A stretch of 64,000 nt of DNA from Flagellimonas taeanensis (lineage in GTDB: Bacteria > Bacteroidota > Bacteroidia > Flavobacteriales > Flavobacteriaceae). This document shows, in pieces, positions 63,854-64,000 of this stretch. Where the stretch lies: positions 310,001 through 374,000 of the forward strand of contig NZ_QXFO01000018.1 of assembly GCF_003584105.1 (NCBI RefSeq). The letters are read 5' to 3'. Both the position numbers and the translations under genes were made by a program. Under the pieces are notes generated by a model that was not told the origin of the DNA, did no database searches, and worked only from the letters and a program-made list of their open reading frames with translations. Positions within the stretch are counted from its first letter, which is position 1; the number at the start of each line of letters is the position of its first letter.

Positions 63854-63884
63854 TTTAGGTCGCCTACCTAAATCTATATATTTG
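63854..63884 (+). promoter_or_regulatory. palindromic operator-like site and -7 box facing the right edge
   Basis: TTTAGGT (63854-63860) and ACCTAAA (63866-63872) form a perfect 7-bp inverted repeat with a 5-bp CGCCT spacer, centred about where the -33 element should be. An exact -7 box, TATATTTG (63877-63884), follows 5 bp later. Transcription would run rightward into a gene not contained in the window. A repressor binding here would block the promoter directly. Confidence 0.5.
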
Positions 63885-64000
63885 GAGTGTAATTAAAAAC
63901 TGAATAGGCCTATACAGCATAATTACTTTTTAAGATTAAAAACTAAATACCAAAAAATCTTTCCTGAAAAGGGAGGGTGATGATTTTAACCAAAAAAGTA

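Noticed and set aside
1..64000. CRISPR arrays, prophage, insertion sequences, tRNA or rRNA genes
   Set aside because: Looked for spaced identical repeats, transposase or integrase motifs, and tRNA cloverleaf arms; none seen. The repeated DNA at 55956-60422 is coding.

Overview
The window looks like chromosomal DNA of a marine-type member of the Flavobacteriaceae (Bacteroidota), possibly near Muricauda/Allomuricauda. The genus is inference from protein flavour only. The class-level evidence is direct. Promoters carry the Bacteroidota -7 box (TAnnTTTG) rather than sigma70 boxes, and few genes have Shine-Dalgarno sites. There are type IX secretion (T9SS) proteins: a PorP/SprF protein, an OmpA/PD40 protein and a giant adhesin with a gliding-type C-terminal domain. 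There are also a SusC-like N-terminal module, an outer-membrane beta-barrel TonB receptor, DUF4834, a CAL67264-type membrane peptide, and menaquinone as the apparent quinone. I saw no rRNA, tRNA, CRISPR array, prophage or insertion sequence. Gene density is high and the content is mostly core genome.

Left part (1-14.8 kb): the end of an amino-acid dehydrogenase, a secreted unknown and an esterase, then a dispersed menaquinone cluster on the plus strand. In order this is hotdog thioesterase (menI-like), menF, menD, DUF2853, a CvfB-like S1 protein, a SPOR-like protein, menA, a LytTR response regulator with a TPR sensor kinase, menC, a CPBP protease and menE. menB and an obvious menH are absent. 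Between regulator and kinase lies an unusual ~0.5 kb regulatory region. It holds a 21-bp-phased triple TTCACA repeat before the kinase promoter, and a fourth copy at the identical 37-bp spacing before a second promoter that drives a predicted ~83-nt terminated RNA.

Middle (14.9-34.8 kb): a secreted vWA protein built on a SusC-like N-terminus, an M24 peptidase, an acyl-CoA carboxylase beta subunit, a Gfo/Idh/MocA oxidoreductase, ettA, several secreted or coiled-coil unknowns, fumC, a TonB receptor, an ArsC-like protein and prfB with its programmed +1 frameshift. It ends with a three-gene ATP-grasp / alpha-E / transglutaminase operon, a widespread but poorly understood predicted peptide-modification system.

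Right part (35-64 kb): a zinc metalloprotease, threonine aldolase, YbaB, an S9 peptidase, and a probable sulfonolipid (capnine) locus. That locus is a cysteine-synthase-like enzyme followed by an alpha-oxoamine synthase, with a convergent GNAT-like protein. Next come an outer-membrane protein and a surface-glycan operon (DUF4834, YfhO, GT4, flippase), then an Arg/Ser-rich secreted protein. The OmpA-SprF-adhesin operon follows, its adhesin having ten DUF11-like repeats in two subfamilies, and uvrA closes the window. A palindromic operator-like site near the right edge faces a gene outside the window.
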